Assembly: GCA_023227685.1 (NCBI GenBank)
Contig: JALNVG010000119.1
Span: forward strand, 1-7,638
DNA length: 7,638 nt
From: Bacteroidaceae bacterium
Lineage (GTDB): Bacteria; Bacteroidota; Bacteroidia; Bacteroidales; Bacteroidaceae
Direction: 5' to 3'
In this document: positions 1 through 6,079 of the stretch, piece by piece
How the letters are laid out: the number at the start of each line of letters is the position of its first letter
How positions within the stretch are numbered: position 1 is the first letter of the stretch
Program-made: the position numbers and the translations under genes
Notes under the pieces: model-generated
Databases searched by the model: none
What the model saw: the letters and a program-made list of their open reading frames with translations, nothing else
What the model was told of the DNA's origin: nothing

Positions 1-251
1 CCACAGCATTCATATAAAGCCTTTTGATCTTTTGTGAGCAGATGAGCTACAAAAGCCCCGTTTTCTTTGATCATGTGATATGAATATCGGGTAGGTACGA
101 TGCCTACCATAATCATCGGTGGGTCATAACTGCAATTTCCACAATAGCCTACGACCAGTGCGTTATCCCGACCTTCTTTATCTCTTACGGTTACAACTAT
201 TTTAGGCATGGGTCTCAATGCACTTTTCTTGTTTGCTTCTTTTTTTTTCAT
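1..251 (-). CDS. Flavin reductase-like (FMN-binding) protein, N-terminal part, cut by window edge
   Basis: This open frame starts with ATG at 251-249 and stays open to base 1, giving 83 codons; the C-terminus lies outside the window. The translation contains a flavin reductase-like signature: a beta strand PKIVVTVRDKEG, then DNALVVGYCGNCSYDPP, MIMVGIVPTRYSYHMI and ENGAFVAHLLTKDQ. This is the split-barrel FMN-binding fold of the flavin reductase/flavoredoxin family, whose members bind FMN and pass electrons to partner proteins or oxygenases in the cytoplasm. The first eleven residues are Lys-rich (MKKKEANKKSA), with no signal peptide. Codons 2-4 are AAA AAA AAA, a run of nine A. An in-frame ATG at 208-206 (Met15, just before the first strand) is a possible alternative start; the upstream one is preferred because a -7 promoter element sits 23 bp before it. 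It is divergent from the phosphoesterase gene. Family assignment is fairly secure; substrate and partner are unknown. Confidence 0.75.
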   Translation of the reverse strand, partial: MKKKEANKKSALRPMPKIVVTVRDKEGRDNALVVGYCGNCSYDPPMIMVGIVPTRYSYHMIKENGAFVAHLLTKDQKALYECC

Positions 252-273
252 CGTTCTTTTTTTTGATTCAAAA

Positions 274-281
274 CAAAGGTA
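274..281 (-). promoter_or_regulatory. Candidate Bacteroides-type -7 element for the flavin reductase gene
   Basis: Read on the minus strand this is TACCTTTG, a full match to the Bacteroides -7 consensus TAnnTTTG. It would start transcription roughly 15 nt before the ATG at 251. The best -33 candidate is TTG at 308-306, 24 bp away, slightly more than the usual spacing of about 20 bp, so the -33 half is weak. Confidence 0.5.
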
Positions 282-303
282 AGAATAAAAAACGATTTAT
301 AAT

Positions 304-315
304 AGCAATATTGCT
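304..315. promoter_or_regulatory. Perfect 12-bp palindrome, possible operator
   Basis: AGCAATATTGCT is a perfect dyad with no spacer, in the divergent intergenic region. It overlaps the place where the -33 element of the flavin reductase promoter should lie, so a bound dimeric repressor could block that promoter. It is about 90 bp upstream of the phosphoesterase -7 element and is less likely to act there. An 8-bp palindrome CGATATCG lies nearby at 339-346. The regulatory role is inferred from position only. Confidence 0.3.
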
Positions 316-359
316 TTATTGTGCTACGGTTATATAAGCGATATCGATTAGTCGTATCT

Positions 360-375
360 GTTACCGAAAAGTAAC
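360..375. repeat. Short inverted repeat upstream of MPE1
   Basis: GTTAC and GTAAC are separated by six bases (GTTACCGAAAAGTAAC). It sits just upstream of the region expected for the MPE1 -33 element, which fits an activator or repressor half-site pair. With five-base arms it could be chance. Its left arm overlaps CTGTTAC (358-364), a 5/7 match to the PhoB heptamer CTGTCAT. Confidence 0.25.
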
Positions 376-379
376 GCCT

Positions 380-397
380 ATGTATTACTTCTGTCAT
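380..397 (+). promoter_or_regulatory. Candidate PhoB-box-like site upstream of MPE1
   Basis: The 18-mer ATGTATTACTTCTGTCAT matches the E. coli PhoB box (two CTGTCAT-type heptamers with a 4-bp A/T-rich spacer) at 13 of 18 positions, and the downstream heptamer at 391-397 is exact. The box ends 10 bp before the candidate -7 element at 408, the arrangement seen in PhoB-activated enterobacterial promoters, where the box replaces the upstream core element; no good -33 element is present here. A further partial heptamer CTGTTAC starts at 358, exactly 33 bp (three 11-bp steps) upstream. The consensus comes from Proteobacteria and may not hold in Bacteroidota, so this is suggestive only. Confidence 0.35.
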
Positions 398-407
398 TTG
401 CCCCACA

Positions 408-415
408 TACCTTTA
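408..415 (+). promoter_or_regulatory. Candidate -7 element for the MPE1-receptor operon
   Basis: TACCTTTA differs from TAnnTTTG only at the last base. Its end is 23 bp from the MPE1 start codon, exactly the distance between the perfect element TATATTTG (4627-4634) and the MPE2 start. That shared placement supports both calls. No convincing TTTG lies about 20 bp upstream, which would suit an activator-dependent promoter. Confidence 0.4.
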
Positions 416-437
416 CCCCCAAGAAATATAAAAAGGT

Positions 438-1745
438 ATGAAAAAAACTATTTTTAATTGGATTATTTGTCCTCTATTCTTCTTTTCCACTCCTCTTTTG
501 GCTGCAGTAAACAGTGACGAAACAGGTGAGACCTCATTTGCCGTGCTTTCGGACATACATGTAATGTGTCCTGCATTATTAATAAAAGATGGTGCGGCTT
601 TTGAACATTATCTGGTCAATGACCGCAAATTATTAAAAGAGAGTCCGGCTTTGATGGAAACGGCCGTTGAGGAAATTCTGAAAGCTCATCCGCGCTTCGT
701 TCTCATTTGTGGAGATTTGACCAAAGACGGTGAAGCTGTTTCTCATCATTATGTAGTGGACAAATATCTTGTTCGTTTCAAACAGGCGGGTATAAAAGTG
801 TATGTCATTCCCGGCAATCACGATGTGAATAATCCGCATGCGGTGTGCTTTGACGGTGACAGTGTAAAAAGAGTGCCGACTTTTACCCCCGATGAATTTG
901 CCCGATGTTATGCCGATTACGGGTATGGAAATGCGATAGCCCATGATAAGGTTTCTTTGAGCTATGTGTCTCAACTCACGGATTCCATCCGACTTATTGC
1001 GATAGATGATTGTCGGTACGAGGATAACGACTATAAAAAGGACGTTTGTGTCACAGGGGGTAGAATTAAACCGGAAACCTTGGCCTTTATTAAAGAACAG
1101 GCTAGGGAAGCACATGAAAAAGGTTATAAGGTAATTGCTATGATGCACCATGGACTGGTTAGTCATTGGAAATGGCAGGACAAGGCAATGCCGGAATATC
1201 TGGTGGATCATTGGAAGAAACAAGTTAAGTTTTTTAAGAAAAATAATATCCGCATTATCTTTACCGGACATTTCCATTCGCAGGATATTGCCGAGCGGCA
1301 CAGGGTTTATGATGTGGAGACCGGATCAACGGTGACTTATCCGTGTCCTTATCGACTGATCACGATCGGCAAGAATCAAATGAATATTCACTCTCATCGT
1401 ATCGAACATATTGATTGTAAGCTACCTGACAACGAGAGTATCCAACAGTTCGCATTCCGCTTTTTGCGCAACGAGATGCCTGCGATGATTGTTAAAATGT
1501 TTCCGGCTTCTCTGCCCGATTCTTGCAAAATGGGAGCAGCTAAGGTGGTAACCGATGCCTATGTTGCTAATTTGGCGGGCGACGAACATTATACGCAACA
1601 GGATAAAAAGGAGATAAAGACGGCAGCCAAAAGGTTACGTCATTATTCATGGAAGAATGCTTATATTTTTAGTCATCTGTCCAAATATTTATGGAATGAT
1701 CAAAGACCTCAAGATAATAAGTGTATCATTCCTTTTGTAAAATAG
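438..1745 (+). CDS. Secreted calcineurin-like metallophosphoesterase (MPE1)
   Basis: This 435-residue enzyme is a dinuclear-metal phosphoesterase of the Metallophos/calcineurin-like superfamily (CpdA-like group), which hydrolyses phosphomono- or diesters; the substrate is not known. All signature blocks are present in order: SDIH (Asp39, His41), CGDL (Asp93), PGNHD (Asn127, His128), MMHH (His237/His238) and GHFH (His278, His280), so it should be active. Residues 1-23 form a signal peptide (Lys-Lys, hydrophobic core, LAA before a likely cut at 23/24). No lipobox is seen, so a periplasmic or secreted location is expected. After the catalytic domain (about 34-325) there is a C-terminal extension of about 110 residues of unknown role. 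The start is set by the signal peptide. It is 30 bp upstream of the TonB-dependent receptor and probably co-transcribed with it. MPE2 is a same-length paralogue. Confidence 0.88.
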   Translation: MKKTIFNWIICPLFFFSTPLLAAVNSDETGETSFAVLSDIHVMCPALLIKDGAAFEHYLVNDRKLLKESPALMETAVEEILKAHPRFVLICGDLTKDGEAVSHHYVVDKYLVRFKQAGIKVYVIPGNHDVNNPHAVCFDGDSVKRVPTFTPDEFARCYADYGYGNAIAHDKVSLSYVSQLTDSIRLIAIDDCRYEDNDYKKDVCVTGGRIKPETLAFIKEQAREAHEKGYKVIAMMHHGLVSHWKWQDKAMPEYLVDHWKKQVKFFKKNNIRIIFTGHFHSQDIAERHRVYDVETGSTVTYPCPYRLITIGKNQMNIHSHRIEHIDCKLPDNESIQQFAFRFLRNEMPAMIVKMFPASLPDSCKMGAAKVVTDAYVANLAGDEHYTQQDKKEIKTAAKRLRHYSWKNAYIFSHLSKYLWNDQRPQDNKCIIPFVK

Positions 1746-1775
1746 CAGGGTATAAAAAATTTAACAATCATAATT

Positions 1776-4550
1776 ATGATCTTAAGGTATAAAATTTTAA
1801 TTTGGGTATGTTTTCTCCCATTATTATGCTTGCAATCGGTAGCTGAAAATCCAAATGGTAACTTGCCGGTAGAAGTGCAAAGAGTTAAAATGTTTATTGT
1901 CTCGGGAAAGGTGATCGATAAAGACGGGCAACCTCTTCCGGGAGTAAATATACGGGTGAAAAATACGGATTTGGGTACAATAACCAGAGCGGACGGTTCG
2001 TTTCACGTGAGCGTTTCTTCATTAAACAAAAAATTGATTTTTACTTATGTGGGTTATCTGCAAACGGAACAAACCGCATTGGATAAAATGATTGTAACGA
2101 TGAATGAAAATGCGCAAATACTGAGTGAGATTATTGTAACGACACAAAAACAGTCGCAAAGCAGCATTGACGTGCCGACAGCTGTTAGTGCCATATCTGG
2201 TTTGAATCTTAGGAAAATGAATATTCAGCAGTTTGATGAAATGGCCAATTATATACCCGGCTTGCAAATTCAATTGCAGAGCCCTAACAATCCGGGATAT
2301 GTGATTCGCGGGGTAACGTCTGATGACGGAGCATCCTATTCTCAGCCACGCGTATCTGTTTTTCAAGATGGAGTTTCAATCTCTCGTTCCAGAGCATCGG
2401 TTGTTCAACTCTATGACCTTGAGCGAGTAGAGGTGGCAAAAGGTCCTCAAGGTACGCTTTTCGGACGAGGTGCGGAGATAGGTGGTATTCATGTGATTCG
2501 CAATAAACCGGTGGACTATTTCACAGGTGAACTGTCTTTGGGATTCGGTACTTATAATAAACGGATGGCCGAAGGTTTTCTCAATACTCCGATTATCAAA
2601 GGCAAGTTGGCGAATCGTTTTGCCTTTTCTTACGAAGCGCGCGATGGCTTTATCAAAAATGAGGCCGGTGGCCGGTTAAACGGACAAAACACCATTGCGC
2701 TGCGAAATTCCGTTCGTTTGTTTGCTGATGATAATACGACCTATGATTTGATAGGTGATTATCAATACGACAATTATCCGGGTACTTCTTTCCGTACGGA
2801 AAATGAAGCTTACGGAAGTAGTGACCCTAACGCACCTGCCAATTTGGAACAGGGTAAGAATTTATATATTCATCGCCACGTGGGCGGGCTTACTTTTCTT
2901 GCTAACTATCAGATTAATGAGAATTGGAAATTATCCGCAATCACTGGTTACCGAGCTTTCGATTCTGATGAGTCATTTGATGCCGATGGTACACCGGCCT
3001 ATCTTTTGTGGTGTGAAGAAAAAGAAAAAGGAAAACAATTCAGTCAGGAATTCCGTTTCCATTATGATAATAAAAAACGTTTCTCCGGATTCTTCGGGAC
3101 AAGCTATTTTTACGAAAATTCTTCGCAGAATGTGATAGTTCGCAGTAATTTGCAGCAGTTATTCCCAGCTTATGCTTATAAAGCTTTTGCTGCATCGGCT
3201 AAGCCCAGTCTGGAAAAGATAGAAGCTATGCTTCCCGCTCTTTCCGCAGCTTTGCCGACAACGATGGTCGCGGCTTTTCAAAAGACATTTTCGGGCTTGA
3301 TGGATAAATGGTTCCCTTCTTCTTACAACCTGACTGATTCGCAGGGAAATCCTACGACAATGACAACTACGCCTGACTTTTACGGTGATCTTAATACTGC
3401 TTTGAAATCGGTTACCGGTATGGATATGGATTCATTGATTGCTCTGGCCAACAGTATGGGAACGGGGGGAGCTTCTATCGCTACTTTGCTGACCACCTTG
3501 AAAACTCAGCTCAGTGCATCTTCGGCATTACCTCTAAATGCATATCATGAAGAAAATTCCACTAATTACGGAACGAATCAGGCAGCCGAGGTCTTTGCCG
3601 ACGGATCCTTCAAACTTCTTGATGGACTTAAGATGACTATCGGTTTGCGTGGTACGTATGAGCATCAAAGAACGGGATACGAATCAAGTACGGTGGCCGA
3701 TCCTGTGTTTGGTGTTCTCATGTATCATCCTACGACGGATGGCAGGGTTAATGTGTCTAAGGATTATTACTCATGGGTAGGTCGGGCAGCTTTAAATTAT
3801 ATGTACAAACGTAATAATATCTATGTCAGCATTTCTCGCGGTCGTCGTCCCGGTGTAATTGCTTTTAATAACGATCCTCATGATATCTCAAAATTAAAGC
3901 CGGAGATTATTATCAGTTATGAGACTGGTATAAAAGGGATGTTGTTGAATGGAAAATTAAATTATGAATTTGCTACATATTACTATAATTGGAATCATTT
4001 TCAAACGAATCGGTTTGACGAGGCTCAAAGCAAATATATTGCCGATGATGCGGGAAGGGCTCATACTTTTGGTATAGAAACAAGTTTGCGCTATGCTCCG
4101 ACACGCTTCTTCAATGTCTTTGGCAATTATTCGTATATTGACGGATGTTTTAATAATACGGATGAAAACGGAATCAAACAAGAGTATGCTGGAAATCGTT
4201 TCCGACTGACACCAAAGCACAGTTTTGCGCTTGGATTGAATATTAATATTCCGATGAACACACATACTGAGATGTATTTTATTCCGAGTTATTCATACAA
4301 GTCTAAAGTTTACTTTGAGGATAGCAATGAGGAAAATCTGAGCCAAAAAGGTTACGGATTGGCTAATTTTACTGCCGGTTTCCGCTTTCATCCAAAAAAT
4401 ATTTATTATGAAATTGCTGCCTTCGGTAAAAATGTATTCGATACCAAATATATTATTGATGCAGGTAATAGCGGCCGAACGATAGGATTCCCAACTTATG
4501 TCGGCGGTACCCGGAGTGTTGTCGGCTTACGATTTAAGATGGGATTATAA
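1776..4550 (+). CDS. TonB-dependent outer-membrane receptor with CarboxypepD_reg-like domain
   Basis: The 924-residue product is a TonB-dependent receptor, an outer-membrane barrel that imports a ligand using TonB-ExbBD energy. Residues 1-23 are a signal peptide; about 41-112 form a CarboxypepD_reg-like domain (VSGKVIDKDGQPLPGVNI, LGTITRADGSF, FTYVGY); EIIVTTQK at 118-125 is a possible TonB-box region; about 130-243 is the plug (VPTAVSAISG, YIPGLQIQ, VIRGV, ERVEVAKGPQGTLFG); the rest is the barrel, with a typical late ETGIKG strand and a NVFDTKY segment near the C-terminus. The plug wording resembles iron-complex and proteobacterial-type receptors more than SusC/RagA. No susD follows. Oddities are an insertion of about 140 residues (456-595) and a final Leu where an aromatic residue is usual. 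It starts 30 bp after MPE1 with an A/T-rich leader, implying an operon. The ligand is unknown; linked phosphoesterases hint at a phosphorylated compound. Confidence 0.9.
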   Translation: MILRYKILIWVCFLPLLCLQSVAENPNGNLPVEVQRVKMFIVSGKVIDKDGQPLPGVNIRVKNTDLGTITRADGSFHVSVSSLNKKLIFTYVGYLQTEQTALDKMIVTMNENAQILSEIIVTTQKQSQSSIDVPTAVSAISGLNLRKMNIQQFDEMANYIPGLQIQLQSPNNPGYVIRGVTSDDGASYSQPRVSVFQDGVSISRSRASVVQLYDLERVEVAKGPQGTLFGRGAEIGGIHVIRNKPVDYFTGELSLGFGTYNKRMAEGFLNTPIIKGKLANRFAFSYEARDGFIKNEAGGRLNGQNTIALRNSVRLFADDNTTYDLIGDYQYDNYPGTSFRTENEAYGSSDPNAPANLEQGKNLYIHRHVGGLTFLANYQINENWKLSAITGYRAFDSDESFDADGTPAYLLWCEEKEKGKQFSQEFRFHYDNKKRFSGFFGTSYFYENSSQNVIVRSNLQQLFPAYAYKAFAASAKPSLEKIEAMLPALSAALPTTMVAAFQKTFSGLMDKWFPSSYNLTDSQGNPTTMTTTPDFYGDLNTALKSVTGMDMDSLIALANSMGTGGASIATLLTTLKTQLSASSALPLNAYHEENSTNYGTNQAAEVFADGSFKLLDGLKMTIGLRGTYEHQRTGYESSTVADPVFGVLMYHPTTDGRVNVSKDYYSWVGRAALNYMYKRNNIYVSISRGRRPGVIAFNNDPHDISKLKPEIIISYETGIKGMLLNGKLNYEFATYYYNWNHFQTNRFDEAQSKYIADDAGRAHTFGIETSLRYAPTRFFNVFGNYSYIDGCFNNTDENGIKQEYAGNRFRLTPKHSFALGLNINIPMNTHTEMYFIPSYSYKSKVYFEDSNEENLSQKGYGLANFTAGFRFHPKNIYYEIAAFGKNVFDTKYIIDAGNSGRTIGFPTYVGGTRSVVGLRFKMGL
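3141..3560 (+). other. Large Ala/Leu/Ser/Met-rich insertion in the receptor barrel (residues 456-595)
   Basis: Between the strand around residues 436-455 (SGFFGTSYFYENS) and the one around 601-627 (AAEVFADGSFKLL, MTIGLRGTYEH) lie about 140 residues with no beta-strand alternation. The stretch has two likely helical parts (about 478-511, and about 536-583) separated by a Pro/Thr/Asn-rich linker. It would project as one very long extracellular loop or a small folded cap. Ligand capture or surface shielding is a guess from position. Confidence 0.6.
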
Positions 4551-4656
4551 AAAGGAATAGGGGTAAATGTGTAAAAATAGGTGGAAGTAAATGAGTATTC
4601 GATGATCCTTTTTGATTATTTTTTTATATATTTGTCAATAACAAATTAAGAAAGGT
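4551..4656. other. Intergenic region between receptor and MPE2
   Basis: This 106-bp A/T-rich gap holds the MPE2 -7 element. No compact hairpin with a T tract was found after the receptor stop, so read-through into MPE2 is possible. The only complementary arms seen (4549-4556 with 4606-4613, eight bases each) enclose 49 bases and are weak evidence for a terminator. Confidence 0.5.
4627..4634 (+). promoter_or_regulatory. Candidate -7 element for MPE2
   Basis: TATATTTG fully matches TAnnTTTG and ends 23 bp before the MPE2 ATG, the same distance as the candidate element of MPE1. No TTTG lies at the expected 19-21 bp; the nearest TTTG (4611-4614) is only 12 bp upstream. The PhoB-box-like pattern seen before MPE1 is absent at the equivalent place (6 of 18 matches). 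Confidence 0.5.
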
Positions 4657-5964
4657 ATGAAAAAATATATTTTGAGATGGATTATTTGCGCTCTTTTATT
4701 TTTTCCTATTTTACTTTTTGCAGCAGGAAAAGTTCAAACAACGGGGGATATTACATTTGCCGTACTTTCGGATGTACATGTGATGTCGCCTGCGTTGTTA
4801 GTAAAAGAAGGTAAGGCTTATGAACATTTTTTAGCCAATGACCGCAAATTATCAACAGAGAGTCCGGCTTTAATGCAAGAAGCCGTCACGGAAATCCTGA
4901 AAGCTCACCCGCAGTTTGTTCTTATTTGCGGCGACTTGACCAAAGACGGTGAGGCTGTTTCTCATCATTATGTAGTGGATAAGTCTCTTGTTCGTTTGAA
5001 ACAGGCGGGAATAAAAGTTTATGTCATTCCCGGCAATCATGATGTGAATAATCCGCATGCAGCATGTTTTGACGGTGACAGTGTAAAGAGAGTTCCTACT
5101 TTCACTCCCGATGAATTTGCCCGATGTTATACCGATTACGGTTACGGAGACGCGATAGCCCGCGATAAATTTTCTTTGAGTTACGTTGCTCAACTTACTG
5201 ATTCCATCCGGCTTATCGCAATAGATGCCTGTAGGTACGAAGATAATGATTTTAAAAAAGATCAATGTATTACAGGTGGTAGAATCAAACCTGAAACCTT
5301 GGCGTTCATTAAAAAACAAGCTCGAGAAGCCCATGATAAGGGTTATAAAGTGATTGCGATGATGCATCATGGTCTGGTTAGTCATTGGAAATGGCAGGAC
5401 AAAGTGATGCCGCAATATCTTGTGGATCATTGGAAGAAGCGAGTCAAGTTTTTCAAGAAAAATGATATCCGTATTGTCTTTACCGGGCATTTTCATTCGC
5501 AGGATATTTCGGAGCGACACGACGTTTATGATGTGGAGACCGGATCGACGATTACGTATCCGTGTCCTTATCGGCTTGTAACGATCGGCAATAATCAGAT
5601 GAATATTCACTCTTATTATATTAAGCATATTGATTATAGGCTGCCTGATGATGAGAGTATCCAACAGTTTGCTTCTCGTTTTGTACGGGATAAGTTGTCT
5701 GTCGGTATTATAAAAAGGCTTCCGGCTAATTATTCCGATTCTTGTAAAGTGAAAATAGCCGAGGTGGCAACTGATGCATATATAGCTAACCTGGCCGGTG
5801 ACGAGCATTATACGAAACAAGACAAAAAGGAAATAAAAGCAGCGTCCAAAATGCTACGTCACTATTCTTGGAAGTATGCTTATCTCTTTAGTCATCTGGC
5901 TAAATATGTGTGGAATGATCAAAAGCCTCATGACAATGAATGTATTATTCCTTTTACGAGATAA
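4657..5964 (+). CDS. Secreted calcineurin-like metallophosphoesterase, paralogue of MPE1 (MPE2)
   Basis: MPE2 has the same length and domain layout as MPE1: signal peptide to about residue 23 (LLFAA before the likely cut), then SDVH (Asp39, His41), CGDL (Asp93), PGNHD (Asn127, His128), MMHH (237-238) and GHFH (278-280). All predicted metal ligands are intact, so both copies should be catalytic. Differences from MPE1 lie mainly in the signal peptide, in single substitutions around the catalytic core (Asp191 in MPE1 is Ala here) and in the C-terminal extension near residues 340-370. That pattern fits retained chemistry with altered specificity or partner surface, but this is inference. The start codon context GGTATGAAAAAA is shared with MPE1. 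It has its own -7 element and is followed by a convergent methyltransferase gene. Substrate unknown. Confidence 0.88.
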   Translation: MKKYILRWIICALLFFPILLFAAGKVQTTGDITFAVLSDVHVMSPALLVKEGKAYEHFLANDRKLSTESPALMQEAVTEILKAHPQFVLICGDLTKDGEAVSHHYVVDKSLVRLKQAGIKVYVIPGNHDVNNPHAACFDGDSVKRVPTFTPDEFARCYTDYGYGDAIARDKFSLSYVAQLTDSIRLIAIDACRYEDNDFKKDQCITGGRIKPETLAFIKKQAREAHDKGYKVIAMMHHGLVSHWKWQDKVMPQYLVDHWKKRVKFFKKNDIRIVFTGHFHSQDISERHDVYDVETGSTITYPCPYRLVTIGNNQMNIHSYYIKHIDYRLPDDESIQQFASRFVRDKLSVGIIKRLPANYSDSCKVKIAEVATDAYIANLAGDEHYTKQDKKEIKAASKMLRHYSWKYAYLFSHLAKYVWNDQKPHDNECIIPFTR

Positions 5965-5984
5965 TCTATTGGTATAAAGAAGCA

Positions 5985-6063
5985 GCCCGTGAACAGAGAA
6001 TATTCGGAAGTTTTAATTAAAAGATATAGTTAGATATATTCTCAAGAATATAAAAATACGGGC
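5985..6063. other. Palindrome-rich convergent intergenic region
   Basis: GCCCGT (5985-5990) and ACGGGC (6058-6063) are perfect inverted arms enclosing three further dyads: GAATATTC (5998-6005), TTTTAATTAAAA (6011-6022) and a 7-bp stem ATATTC-type hairpin with a TCAA loop (6035-6052). The segment lies between MPE2 and the methyltransferase, which end towards each other, so a bidirectional terminator is the simplest reading. However, neither side has a clear T tract after a GC-rich stem. A small structured RNA or DNA-binding site is also possible. Confidence 0.35.
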
Positions 6064-6079
6064 CCCCAATTAATATGGA

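Larger units (their letters stand above)
438..5964 (+). repeat. Gene-length direct repeat (MPE1 and MPE2) flanking the receptor gene
   Basis: The units 438-1745 and 4657-5964 are both 1308 bp and encode proteins that align end to end without gaps. By hand count about 93 of 435 residues differ (about 79% identity), with the differences concentrated in the signal peptide and around residues 340-370. Identical DNA tracts include 29 bp at 1155-1183 and 5374-5402, and 26 bp beginning at 735 in MPE1. Same orientation and the intervening receptor suggest a past tandem duplication, with the receptor acquired or retained between copies. Confidence 0.85.

Noticed and set aside
438..507. Lipoprotein signal in MPE1 and MPE2 (Cys11 in the hydrophobic region)
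   Set aside because: The residues before Cys11 (WII) do not fit a lipobox and the Cys is in the middle of the hydrophobic core. A type I cleavage site after residue 23 fits better.
633..1301. Minus-strand open frame of 222 codons antisense to MPE1, similar to the one opposite MPE2
   Set aside because: The similarity between the two antisense frames is explained by the conserved sense proteins. No start context, promoter or domain supports it.
1776..4550. Reading the locus as a SusC/SusD polysaccharide utilisation locus together with the GH2 gene
   Set aside because: No SusD-like gene follows the receptor, the receptor does not look SusC-like in its plug, and the GH2 gene is on the opposite strand beyond an independent methyltransferase gene.
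4549..4613. Terminator after the receptor formed by AAAAAGGA and TCCTTTTT
   Set aside because: The arms are low in GC and enclose a 49-base loop, which is unlikely to act as an intrinsic terminator. The T-rich stretch after it can also be ordinary promoter DNA for MPE2.
4870..5820. Long minus-strand open frame of 316 codons antisense to MPE2
   Set aside because: It lies in register opposite the sense codons and is open only because the sense gene happens to avoid TTA, CTA and TCA there. The translation has no recognisable domain, and the sense frame carries all metallophosphoesterase motifs.
5985..6063. Integron attC site or insertion-sequence end in the palindromic gap
   Set aside because: No RYYYAAC/GTTRRRY core sites, no transposase or integrase gene, and no target-site duplication were seen.
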